64,000 bases of DNA from an uncultured Lachnospiraceae bacterium (lineage in GTDB: Bacteria; Bacillota; Clostridia; Lachnospirales; Lachnospiraceae). The position numbers were made by a program, and so were the translations under genes. This document shows, piece by piece, positions 9,258 through 17,375 of the stretch (positions are counted from its first letter, which is position 1; each line of letters opens with the position of its first letter). The DNA lies in assembly GCA_905199445.1 (NCBI GenBank), contig CAJKGK010000015.1, positions 18,344 to 82,343 on the forward strand, in the 5' to 3' direction. A model generated the notes under the pieces. It saw only the letters and a program-made list of their open reading frames with translations, was not told the origin of the DNA and did not search any database.

Positions 9258-10607
9258 TTAACACTTGACCGTATTCTCATGATTTTTGTCTTTATTCTGA
9301 TGTGTTTCAAACAAAGTCAGCTTTACATGAAAAAGTCTGTCCTGATCTGAGATTTCCGCCAAACTATTGTAAGCTTCGGCAATCCGTTTCACACTTTCCA
9401 GACCAAAACCATGGTTTTCCTTATCCGCCTTTGTTGTCTCATAATGGTCACCGGATTTTTTCAGTTCCCCTTCATAGGGATTTACCATGTCCAGCAGAAA
9501 CATATGATTCACTGTTTTCAGGGACAAACTGATCCACCGCTTTTCCTTTTCCAGGTCCCAGACCGCCTCAACTGCATTATCTAAAAGGTTGCCCAAAATA
9601 ATACAGATTTCACTGTCCGCCACAGGACAGAACACGGCATCCGAATCCAGCCTGAAATGAATGTCATATTTTTCAAACAGCTCCACTTTATAATTTAATA
9701 TACAGTCCAGAGCCGGAAGCCCTGTGTATTTGTGCTGGGTACGGCTGCGTTTTTCCCTGAGATTTTTCTGTAAGCAATCCGGGGCCTGCTGGGTCATTCC
9801 CTTTTCCAGATACCCCTGAAGTAAAATATCCCGCTGAATACTGTCGTGAATCTGACGTCGTTTCTGTGCATATCTATTTAACATGGATTGATACTGAACC
9901 TGTAAAAGCTTAAAATTCTGGTCAGACACCAAGGCCCGTTCCCGCATGTGAAACCAGGATTTAATCACAATAAGAACAATTGCCGTACAAAACGTAAATG
10001 AGGCCATAAAAAGCATGGCCACCACCGATCTCACCGTCATGTTTTCAGCTGCTGTAGCCTCTGAAGTTACCGGCTCAACAAAAGGCCCCGCAAAAATAAT
10101 CATGGAAAGTAGTATATAGCTGAGCCTGTGCTTACAGACAATAAATTCCTCCCCTTTTTTAAAAAGCACCAGCAGGACTACCAGCGCCATAATTCCAACC
10201 ATCAGCAGTAAATGGGCCCAGTGCCAGGAAATCAGATCCGTATTATCTAAGTAGGATCTAATACTTACGCCTGCATTGAGGCAGATCATATAGACTGCCA
10301 CAAGCTGAATAAATATCAGACTTCCCCAGTATATAAAATTCTGAAGACATTGCTGCCAGAACTTCACCTTGAAAAACAATACCACAATAAAAAGCAGCAT
10401 AATTTCACGTATTGTATACTCTATTGAAGAAAATTTTGCAAAAAATGTGTTCACTATACCTATGATCATAACGCACCCGATCATGATACTGCAAAGAATT
10501 TTAGCCACCCTGTGGTTCCATCTCAGCCTGTACGGCCCTGCAGTCAAAATCACACTGCCCATAATCGTCACTACGGCTTCGATCATGGCTAATATTTGTC
10601 CTATCAT
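9258..10607 (-). CDS. GHKL-type membrane sensor histidine kinase (AgrC-like)
   Basis: A 449-residue sensor with about six to seven transmembrane segments in residues 1-215, a coiled region, an H-box-like RRQIHDSIQRDILLQGYLEK, and a C-terminal GHKL ATPase domain with N-box GNLLDNAVEA and glycine box NHGFGLESVKRIAE. This layout is that of AgrC/ComD/PlnB kinases that bind secreted peptides. ATG 10607 overlaps the TGA of the response regulator gene in an ATGA, so the pair is translationally coupled. The gene directly precedes lanA; the modified peptide is the obvious candidate ligand (inference). Confidence 0.9.
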   Translation of the reverse strand: MIGQILAMIEAVVTIMGSVILTAGPYRLRWNHRVAKILCSIMIGCVMIIGIVNTFFAKFSSIEYTIREIMLLFIVVLFFKVKFWQQCLQNFIYWGSLIFIQLVAVYMICLNAGVSIRSYLDNTDLISWHWAHLLLMVGIMALVVLLVLFKKGEEFIVCKHRLSYILLSMIIFAGPFVEPVTSEATAAENMTVRSVVAMLFMASFTFCTAIVLIVIKSWFHMRERALVSDQNFKLLQVQYQSMLNRYAQKRRQIHDSIQRDILLQGYLEKGMTQQAPDCLQKNLREKRSRTQHKYTGLPALDCILNYKVELFEKYDIHFRLDSDAVFCPVADSEICIILGNLLDNAVEAVWDLEKEKRWISLSLKTVNHMFLLDMVNPYEGELKKSGDHYETTKADKENHGFGLESVKRIAEAYNSLAEISDQDRLFHVKLTLFETHQNKDKNHENTVKC

Positions 10608-11323
10608 TTTAAATTACCCCTCCAAAGATCACTGAGGGCTTTCTTAACCGCACTGCGCTGAGGCACACTCAGGTCAATCAGTTCCCCGTCACGCATAACC
10701 AGACTGGTCCCATCAATTTCAAGAATATGCTTTAAATTCACCACATAGCTTTTATTTACAAACCGAAACACTGCACTGTCCAGTGTTTCAACGGCCTGTT
10801 TAAGTGTACATCTGTCTCTGTAAGTCCCTGTTCTTGCATAAAAATATGTATATTTTCCTTTAATATGCAGGTAATATATATCGTCATAACTGACTTTAAC
10901 TGTTTTGGCCGGGGATTCAATAATATAAAACCGCTCCTGCCGTTCTTTAAGCTGCTTAATCAGGCCTTCAAATGCCAGGGGAAGCTGCTCATCTACCCGG
11001 TCCTTGATAATATACCGCCACACATCATACTCATAACCTTTGATGGAATATTTCATATGTGCAGTTACAAATATAATATAGGGTTCTGCGTATATCATCC
11101 GTATACACTGAGCCAGCGCCAGACCGTCCATTCCCGGCATCTCAATATCAATCAAATAAATATCAAAATAATCGCCATCCTCTACATCCCACCTTAATTC
11201 TACGGGATGGGTATAAACCTTAATTTCATAATCAATATCTTTATCTTTGAAAAACTTATCTGCGATCTCCCTGATCCGGTCCGCAAAAAAGAGTTCATCA
11301 TCTACGACCGCAATCCGAATCAA
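10604..11323 (-). CDS. LytTR-family response regulator
   Basis: A 239-residue regulator. The receiver domain (1-120) shows acidic pocket DDE at 8-10 and phospho-acceptor D59 in YLIDIEMPG. The C-terminal LytTR DNA-binding domain (about 135-235) includes VSYDDIYYLHIKGKYTYFY and FVNKSYVVNLKHI. The start is a TTG at 11323 chosen because AGGAGGG lies six bases upstream; the site overlaps the end of the previous gene. AgrA-like partner of the kinase that follows. LytTR proteins bind paired direct repeats, probably near the lanA promoter. Confidence 0.92.
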   Translation of the reverse strand: MIRIAVVDDELFFADRIREIADKFFKDKDIDYEIKVYTHPVELRWDVEDGDYFDIYLIDIEMPGMDGLALAQCIRMIYAEPYIIFVTAHMKYSIKGYEYDVWRYIIKDRVDEQLPLAFEGLIKQLKERQERFYIIESPAKTVKVSYDDIYYLHIKGKYTYFYARTGTYRDRCTLKQAVETLDSAVFRFVNKSYVVNLKHILEIDGTSLVMRDGELIDLSVPQRSAVKKALSDLWRGNLK

Positions 11324-11325
11324 AC

Positions 11326-11895
11326 TTATCCCTCCTGAAAAAAGAAATACTTCTTTCGCCTGACATCATAGAAGAAGCTTTCTTCCTCCAAAATGACAAG
11401 TTCATACCTATATTCTGTTTTACCACAAATATATTTGTACGTAAATATTCCCTTTTCCTGTTTTTTCACTTTTTCAATGATTTCAGATGCAATATCACCA
11501 ATTTTTCTCGGATCAGCCTCCGTTGGATACCAGCGCCCGATAATCCCCCTGATCTGAACAGGAGTAAGCTTTACCGGATGATTCAAAAAACGAAAATCCG
11601 CCGTCAAGCTTGCTTTTGTCATCCCCAACATGTCAAGAATACTGTCAAATAATTCCCCGTTTTTTTCATATTCAAAACCCATTTTTAAATAAGCCTTCAT
11701 ATGCAGCAAGGCCACCCGAAGGTAAGCCTCATCCTCATGTTCCCTAAACAGGCCATAAAGTCTTTCAATGCTTTCCCTAAAAACCCGGCTCACAGAGCGA
11801 TCGGCATAATGGAGACTGCCATACGCCAGAATGATGGAACTTATCTTCTGGTCTTCCTTAGGATCATCTATCAAAAAAATCGCCTCCCACAGCAC
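11326..11895 (-). CDS. Unknown protein, first gene of the lanthipeptide operon
   Basis: Up to 189 residues, soluble, mostly helical in the first 110 residues, then a charged segment with GDIASEIIEKVKKQEKG and a C-terminal beta-like stretch YELVILEEESFFYDVRRKKYFFF. No family recognised. The frame opens with GTG 11895 but no good ribosome site; a TTG eight codons in has GGGAGG in front of it. An in-frame TAA lies only a few codons upstream. The 5' end abuts unusual hairpin DNA (11897-12089), so the true N-terminus may have been lost. It is separated from the response regulator gene by two bases and shares its ribosome site region, so it belongs to the same operon. Confidence 0.6.
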   Translation of the reverse strand: MLWEAIFLIDDPKEDQKISSIILAYGSLHYADRSVSRVFRESIERLYGLFREHEDEAYLRVALLHMKAYLKMGFEYEKNGELFDSILDMLGMTKASLTADFRFLNHPVKLTPVQIRGIIGRWYPTEADPRKIGDIASEIIEKVKKQEKGIFTYKYICGKTEYRYELVILEEESFFYDVRRKKYFFFQEG

Positions 11896-11944
11896 AGGCT
11901 GTCGCCCCCGACGAATCCATCGCCAGAAGCGGCAGCCTTAATCT

Positions 11945-11959
11945 TGCAATCATTATACC
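11945..11959. repeat. 15-bp direct repeat, first copy
   Basis: TGCAATCATTATACC occurs here and again exactly at 12075-12089, where it forms the right side of a cloverleaf-like element. Read on the minus strand it gives GGTATAATGATTGCA, which contains a perfect TATAAT, so it may also act as a -10 box for the lanthipeptide operon. Confidence 0.75.
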
Positions 11960-12015
11960 GCGCGCGCAGAAAAGGAAGCGCCGCATGGTATTTACTTTTC
12001 AAGCCGTGGCTTGCT

Positions 12016-12089
12016 GGTATAATCCGTCACGTATGTGACGGCAAGCTGATGAAATCAGCTTGGATTGCACTTTATGCAATCATTATACC
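12016..12089. repeat. 74-nt cloverleaf-like inverted-repeat element
   Basis: Outer arms GGTATAAT (12016-12023) and ATTATACC (12082-12089) enclose three perfect hairpins: CCGTCAC/GTGACGG with loop GTAT (12024-12041), AAGCTGAT/ATCAGCTT with loop GAA (12043-12061), and ATTGCA/TGCAAT with loop CTTTA (12064-12080). Only four bases are unpaired between helices. It has tRNA-like size but no tRNA consensus. It sits in the 247-base gap between the beta-glucuronidase stop and the lanthipeptide operon. It could be a small mobile palindromic element, a recombination or protein-binding site, or an RNA-level terminator; none can be chosen from one copy. Confidence 0.8.
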
Positions 12090-12142
12090 CTGATTTTATT
12101 GATAAATTCCTGTCTGACAGTTTTATCTATCTTTTTGACTGT

Positions 12143-14044
12143 TTATGACTTATATCCAAAATCCGGAATCTTTGTCCAGCGTTCTTTCAAATGATAGGCC
12201 GCCATCTTCGGCCGTCTGCCCCTTGTGAAAATGCCCTTCTTGTTGCCCTGCACACGCATAATCCCCTGGCTTGTGGCAAAATCCGCAAAATTCCATACCT
12301 GTTCGCCGATGAAATTATCCAGAGTATCAATGACCCGCTCATTCATTTTATAATATTCCACCTGATATTCCTCGGTAAACATCACAGGAACCGTATCCCG
12401 AAGACCTGCCACCGTGTCCGCACCGTACTCAGTGAACATGAATGGCTTGCCAATGGCATTCCAGCCTTCCAGTTCTTTTCTCAAAGCGACCTCCGAAGCT
12501 TCCAGTTCTCCGCCCAGTACATACCATCCAATATAACGGTTCAGACAGATCACATCTGAGAGTTTTACGGTCACATCCTCGTCCCAGTTTGGCTCCATCA
12601 TGGAAACAAGGGTACACGGGCGTTTCTGGGGATCCGATGCCTTGGCTAAGTCAAACAAAGGCTTAAAATATTCATAAGCGCCTGCTGCGCTGGAATCCGG
12701 CTCATTGGCAATGCTCCACATAACCACACAGGCATGATTTTTATCCCTGGCAATCAGATCTCGGATAACCTCTTGATGATGTTCAAAGGTTCCCACGCCG
12801 CCTTCATCATAAGGCCTAAACGTTGTCATCTCCCTGTTTTTAGCTGCCGCTCCACCGCCAAAGCGAAGATTGACCCCAACCGCAGGTGTTTCATCGATGA
12901 CTACAATACCTTCCGCATCACACAGACGCATCATTTCCTCGCTGTATGGGTAATGACTTGTCCTGAAACTGTTGGCCCCCATCCACTTCATCAGGCTGAT
13001 GTCCTTGGCATTCATTACCGGATTAAAGCCACGGCCATTGGGGAAGGTATCTTCATGTTTGCCGTAACCCTTAAAATAAAAGGGCTGTCCGTTAATCAGG
13101 AATCGATTCCCCGACACTTTGACAGTACGCACACCATAGGGCAGTACATAGACATCCTCACCGTAAGTCACTCTGACCCGATAAAGATAGGCATTTCCAG
13201 GCTGCCACAGATGTACATTTTTAATCTCAAGCATGCCTTCAAATACGCCGCGGCACACGCTGTCTCTGTTTTCAGAGGCCAGGCTCCCTGCCGGGTGCCG
13301 CAGTTGTCCCTCAGCCCGGCACACCTGCCCTCCGGTTTGATCATACACTTCCACCTTTACACCTGATGGCTCACTGTTTGTATCGCCGTTTCCCATTTCC
13401 CCGGAAATTCCTGTTGCCACCGAAAAATGGATTCTGGCATCCCTGCCTTCAGTTTCCGGAACAAGGGTTATATCTTCAATATAATGCATTGGCGTGGTAT
13501 AGATCTTCACCGGCCTTGTAATACCACAATAATTAAAAAAGTCAAACTGTGGATAATTTCTTTTCTGAACCGTTGACACACCGTCTGAATCAAACATGGA
13601 TTTTTCACCGCCTACCGGAAGTGTTGTCCGGTCAATCCGGTTATCCACAGCGATTGTCAGCCTGTTTTCCCCCTCCGAAATATGGCCTGTGAGGTCTGCC
13701 TCAAAAGGCAAAAATCCCCCTTTATGCGTACTGACCAGTTCCCCGTTCCAGTATACCCGGGCTTTATGAGTCACCGCGGCCATGCGCAGTACAATTCTCT
13801 GGTTTGTAAAAATCCGGGGAACCATCACAGTCCTCTGGTAAAATACCCATCCATAATGCTCCTTTAAATTAAAATCCTCTTTTAAATCATTGTAAGATGC
13901 CGGAACCGGCATGGTCTCGGCCTCTGTCAGCGGTCCGGCATACCATTTTTCTTCAAATCCTCTGTTTTCCCTGTCTGCCTTAAAATCCCATGTACCGCTT
14001 AAATCCATCAGACATCTGGAATCTGTCAAAATCGGATATAGCAT
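12143..14044 (-). CDS. uidA: Beta-glucuronidase, GH2
   Basis: A 633-residue cytoplasmic enzyme that releases glucuronate from glucuronides. It aligns by eye along its whole length with E. coli UidA: sandwich domain (about 1-180), immunoglobulin-like domain (about 185-310) and barrel. Acid/base E448 is in SIANEPD and nucleophile E539 in FTEYGAD. The NxK pair that recognises the glucuronate carboxylate is N601/K603 in QGNKKGIFTR. A loop at about 392-425 corresponds to the active-site loop that varies between gut enzymes. About 15 residues after 210 and the 218-265 region are longer than in E. coli. No signal peptide. Direct ATTGCAAAA repeats lie 86-115 bases upstream. Confidence 0.96.
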   Translation of the reverse strand: MLYPILTDSRCLMDLSGTWDFKADRENRGFEEKWYAGPLTEAETMPVPASYNDLKEDFNLKEHYGWVFYQRTVMVPRIFTNQRIVLRMAAVTHKARVYWNGELVSTHKGGFLPFEADLTGHISEGENRLTIAVDNRIDRTTLPVGGEKSMFDSDGVSTVQKRNYPQFDFFNYCGITRPVKIYTTPMHYIEDITLVPETEGRDARIHFSVATGISGEMGNGDTNSEPSGVKVEVYDQTGGQVCRAEGQLRHPAGSLASENRDSVCRGVFEGMLEIKNVHLWQPGNAYLYRVRVTYGEDVYVLPYGVRTVKVSGNRFLINGQPFYFKGYGKHEDTFPNGRGFNPVMNAKDISLMKWMGANSFRTSHYPYSEEMMRLCDAEGIVVIDETPAVGVNLRFGGGAAAKNREMTTFRPYDEGGVGTFEHHQEVIRDLIARDKNHACVVMWSIANEPDSSAAGAYEYFKPLFDLAKASDPQKRPCTLVSMMEPNWDEDVTVKLSDVICLNRYIGWYVLGGELEASEVALRKELEGWNAIGKPFMFTEYGADTVAGLRDTVPVMFTEEYQVEYYKMNERVIDTLDNFIGEQVWNFADFATSQGIMRVQGNKKGIFTRGRRPKMAAYHLKERWTKIPDFGYKS

Positions 14045-14129
14045 AAATAAACGTCCCCTTTCATTGCTCCTGCTACTTTATCATCTACGGTTATTGCTCT
14101 TATTTTCTCATATCATTTTTCCCTTCACA

Positions 14130-14159
14130 ATTGCAAAACAAAGAAAAAACATTGCAAAA
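14130..14159. promoter_or_regulatory. Direct repeat ATTGCAAAA with 21-bp period
   Basis: ATTGCAAAA occurs at 14130-14138 and 14151-14159, two helical turns apart, between the beta-glucuronidase gene and the divergent small membrane-protein gene. This spacing is typical of AraC-family operators, so a binding site controlling uidA is plausible. The regulator is unknown. Confidence 0.4.
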
Positions 14160-14240
14160 TTTGCTTTTTTACAACTAAAAGTTAAGTTTGAATATTATTT
14201 TCAGTTTTTTGCAAAAAATAATTTATATTTTCAGTGATTG

Positions 14241-14249
14241 TGCTATAAT
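14241..14249 (+). promoter_or_regulatory. Extended -10 promoter element
   Basis: TGCTATAAT matches an extended -10 box. It lies about 65 bases before the ATG at 14315; no clear -35 box is seen, as is usual for extended -10 promoters. Confidence 0.45.
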
Positions 14250-14314
14250 TGATTTATCATCAATACATTTCAACAAATTTTTCTTAAACGTTCGAATGAT
14301 TAGGAGGGGTCATT

Positions 14315-14851
14315 ATGAGGAAACCTATACTTCAGATTTCATTGGGTTCTTTGCTGACACTGATTGCCGTCAATTTCTTTATTTTTCTTTCTCATATGGA
14401 TTTCAGTGACATTGCCATACTGCTGCCACTGATTGTCACCTATCTGATCATGCGCAATTACATGATCTATGTTTACAAAATGGACAGTGATGACTCCATG
14501 GCCGGCGTGATCACCGCCGGATCTTTTGTATTTGCTATCAGCAGCCTGATCGAAGCCACAATCATTTACATAAACACGAAAAATATGTACAGCGCCGTAC
14601 TTTTTGCCTTCTGCATGTTTTTCAGTGAAACCTGGCCTCTGCTTGAAAAAATTTTTGTCACTAAAAAGTATCAGATTTCTCAGATTTTTGCCCATGCAAT
14701 GTATATCCTCCAGGCTATGATCATTACCCTATTCGTTGGTGTCATGGTTTTATTTGGTTCCCACTATCTGGAATACTACCTGCTTCTTGCAGTACTTTGC
14801 TGTATCGTTACACTGATTTTAATTGTTGTGCCCAAACAGAATGAAAAATAA
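14315..14851 (+). CDS. Small multi-pass membrane protein of unknown function
   Basis: 178 residues with about five hydrophobic helices and almost no soluble part; a short basic C-terminus ends in VPKQNEK. ATG 14315 has a strong AGGAGGGG site, so it is a real gene. It stands alone: uidA is divergent on the left and the rhamnosidase converges on the right across a shared terminator. No family recognised. Confidence 0.75.
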   Translation: MRKPILQISLGSLLTLIAVNFFIFLSHMDFSDIAILLPLIVTYLIMRNYMIYVYKMDSDDSMAGVITAGSFVFAISSLIEATIIYINTKNMYSAVLFAFCMFFSETWPLLEKIFVTKKYQISQIFAHAMYILQAMIITLFVGVMVLFGSHYLEYYLLLAVLCCIVTLILIVVPKQNEK

Positions 14852-14889
14852 TGCCAGCTGATCAGAATAAAGAACATTAATTGAATGAC

Positions 14890-14946
14890 AAAAAGCCTGT
14901 GTTTTTCAGCGCTTAAATACAGCATCGAAAAACACAGACTTTTTTA
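14890..14946. terminator. Bidirectional intrinsic terminator
   Basis: CTGTGTTTTTC (14897-14907) pairs perfectly with GAAAAACACAG (14927-14937); the stem is flanked by A5 on the left and T6 on the right, so it can end transcripts from both converging genes. Confidence 0.85.
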
Positions 14947-14951
14947 ATTGA

Positions 14952-17339
14952 TTAAATAACTTTTACCGGTAATCCATACATTTTCAGATTCGTGTCATCA
15001 AATGTATACTCAATATTTTTGTCTACACACAGTGTGACCTCAATGGCATCTGCCTTTCTTTCCACACCCACGCGGATCGGACCGCTCACAGATCTGTAAC
15101 TACAGTTAAACCGGTTCATGGTTTCCGGAAGATACGGGCAGATTGTAATCTTTCTAAATCCCGGCACCACAGGCACAATTCCTGCAATTCCGTTATAATA
15201 CCACTCCACAATATGTCCCATCATATCATGATTATGGCTTCTGGGATTATTTTCCCAGTATTCGCCAAGGGTTGTTTCTCCCTGAAGTACAAAGGCGTAG
15301 TAGCTGGGATGCTGTTCTTTCAGAATAAAACGGCTGATCAGATCATTCATTCCGTACTTTCTCATGGATTGAATGATATATGGCAAACCGATTTCGCCGC
15401 TGGCAAAAGTGCCCTTTTCCTCCATCACCCATCTGAGGGCGCTGACAACATCGGCTGTTTTGTCTTCCGGCACAAGTCCCCAAAACAGAGGCATCGCTTC
15501 GCAGGCCTGAGTCATAAGACATTCATCCGGATGATCAAAGGAACGATAACACCAGAACCCCTGATCCGGATGCTTTACAAGCAGTTTTTCATTGTAATTG
15601 TTCCGGATTTCTTCTGTCAGACAGGCAAGCGCCTGTCGATCCTCATCTTTGCCAAGCAGCTGGGCAAAATATGCCATTGTTTTTACATCTGCAAAGAAAA
15701 AGCAGGTTTCCACATTTTCTCTGGCTATCAGCTGATTCGGATTGCCCCAGTCGCCAAGACCGTGTTTAATAAAACCGTTTTCATCACGGGTCGTTTTCAA
15801 ATACTGCACATACTTTAATCCGGCCTCATAATTATCCTCTACGATTTTAAGATCACCGTAAAACATATAATTCCAGTAAGGTGCCAGAATCATGGCACTG
15901 CCCCATGCGATTGTATCATAAAAGCTGCCCATGGGTGTCGGCAGAACATTTTTCTCATAACATGGTGCCTGAGACGGTACAAGCCCTTCCGGAAACGGCA
16001 GTTTCTCGCCGTTTAATCCGTTATAACAATCTCCGGCCTGATGCTGATCGATTCTCAGATCATCCATGATCTTCTCATAAAAGCTTCTCAGATCTTTCAT
16101 GTACATCATCGACGGCCCCATAAGATGATTCGGTTCATGCCAGGCTGTCCGTTCAATCGTCGGACAATCCGTATGTACACTGTGAAGGTTGCTCTCCACA
16201 GCCTTTAATACAAGATCATAAATCTGCTCATATCTGTGGTCATCACAGTTAAAGCTTCCGATATCCTCACAGTCTGCGGTCATATAGTAACCGGTTACAG
16301 CCTCAATCCGGGGAAGACTGCCTCCTCCGGAACCGTGTGAAACGCCCTTAACAAGGACATAGCGTCCGGCCTGATGACACAGATAAGGTCTGTAGGATTC
16401 TGAAACATTATCTTTTCCGATAATGTATGTTGTATACGGATCAACCATCGTCCAGCCCTTGGCCTTCTGATCCAGGCAGCCCTGATCATCCAGTTTTTCC
16501 GCCGGATAAACATCAATCACGCTGCCCGCATTTCCTTTCACCGTAATACCGATAAAACCGGCCATATTCTGGCCCAGGTCAAACAGACAGGCCCCGGGCT
16601 GTATTTCCCTGATGAACCTTCCTTCATAAACCTTTTTAATCACCGTCGGCGGCTGGGTCATCTTCACAAGCCGGCCCTTCGGACACTCTGACGGCAAAAG
16701 CACATCGGCGGTCTGCCAGCTGTATTTGATATGCCCAGCCTGAGCAGCTTCGCATTTTCCAGCAGGATCCTGATCCGGATCAAACCCCGGCATATTCCAC
16801 CCCTCCGGATAAAGGCGGGCATCATAAATTTCAGAACCATATACATTTGAAAGCGTTACCGCACTGGCACGCACCTGCCATGTCTCATCCGACCGTACAG
16901 TTAAGCAAGTTTGATCCTCAAACTCAATCTCCAACTGTACATTGGCCGTCAGATAAGGACCAAAGGGCTGATATGGATTTGGATTGGGCGGTAAAAAGGA
17001 GAATTCCGGGGCTTTAGGCGGCATACTGAAAAAATAACGTTCCTCATCGCCATGCCACCAGCCGTTGCCCACTTCGATGCCTGCCGCATTTAAACCTTCT
17101 CTTAAATACGGTGTTATATCGAAAACAACATATTGAACTTTTTTGTCAAAATTCGTCCATCCCGGATCCAGTTCATGATTGTCCACCTTACGGCCATTGA
17201 TAAAAAATACAAACTGGCCCAGACCGGTTACCAGAGCCTTTGCCGTTCGAACCGCCCGATCGCACATAAATTCCTTTCTGGCATAAAACGGCTTTGCCGT
17301 CTTATTACTGATCCATTTTCCGGTTAACATATCACTCAT
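14952..17339 (-). CDS. Alpha-L-rhamnosidase-like enzyme, GH78
   Basis: 795 residues, no signal peptide. An N-terminal beta domain with LVTGLGQFVFFINGRKVDNHELDPGWTNFDKKV is followed by concanavalin-like modules and an (alpha/alpha)6 barrel. The catalytic region reads DCPTIERTAWHEPNHL and later TTLGEYWE, positions where GH78 enzymes carry their acid and base glutamates; the first motif differs from the DCPQRNER form of the two larger rhamnosidases in this window, so specificity may differ. It follows a GPH symporter gene by 36 bases on the same strand and probably acts on the sugar that symporter imports. Family firm, substrate inferred. Confidence 0.85.
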   Translation of the reverse strand: MSDMLTGKWISNKTAKPFYARKEFMCDRAVRTAKALVTGLGQFVFFINGRKVDNHELDPGWTNFDKKVQYVVFDITPYLREGLNAAGIEVGNGWWHGDEERYFFSMPPKAPEFSFLPPNPNPYQPFGPYLTANVQLEIEFEDQTCLTVRSDETWQVRASAVTLSNVYGSEIYDARLYPEGWNMPGFDPDQDPAGKCEAAQAGHIKYSWQTADVLLPSECPKGRLVKMTQPPTVIKKVYEGRFIREIQPGACLFDLGQNMAGFIGITVKGNAGSVIDVYPAEKLDDQGCLDQKAKGWTMVDPYTTYIIGKDNVSESYRPYLCHQAGRYVLVKGVSHGSGGGSLPRIEAVTGYYMTADCEDIGSFNCDDHRYEQIYDLVLKAVESNLHSVHTDCPTIERTAWHEPNHLMGPSMMYMKDLRSFYEKIMDDLRIDQHQAGDCYNGLNGEKLPFPEGLVPSQAPCYEKNVLPTPMGSFYDTIAWGSAMILAPYWNYMFYGDLKIVEDNYEAGLKYVQYLKTTRDENGFIKHGLGDWGNPNQLIARENVETCFFFADVKTMAYFAQLLGKDEDRQALACLTEEIRNNYNEKLLVKHPDQGFWCYRSFDHPDECLMTQACEAMPLFWGLVPEDKTADVVSALRWVMEEKGTFASGEIGLPYIIQSMRKYGMNDLISRFILKEQHPSYYAFVLQGETTLGEYWENNPRSHNHDMMGHIVEWYYNGIAGIVPVVPGFRKITICPYLPETMNRFNCSYRSVSGPIRVGVERKADAIEVTLCVDKNIEYTFDDTNLKMYGLPVKVI

Positions 17340-17375
17340 TTAATTTCCTCCAAGTTCGTTATCTCAGTCATCAAC

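Noticed and set aside
12016..12089. tRNA gene, from the 74-nt cloverleaf.
   Set aside because: No T-loop TTC, no D-loop GG, loops of 3-5 bases and an 8-pair outer stem; not a tRNA.
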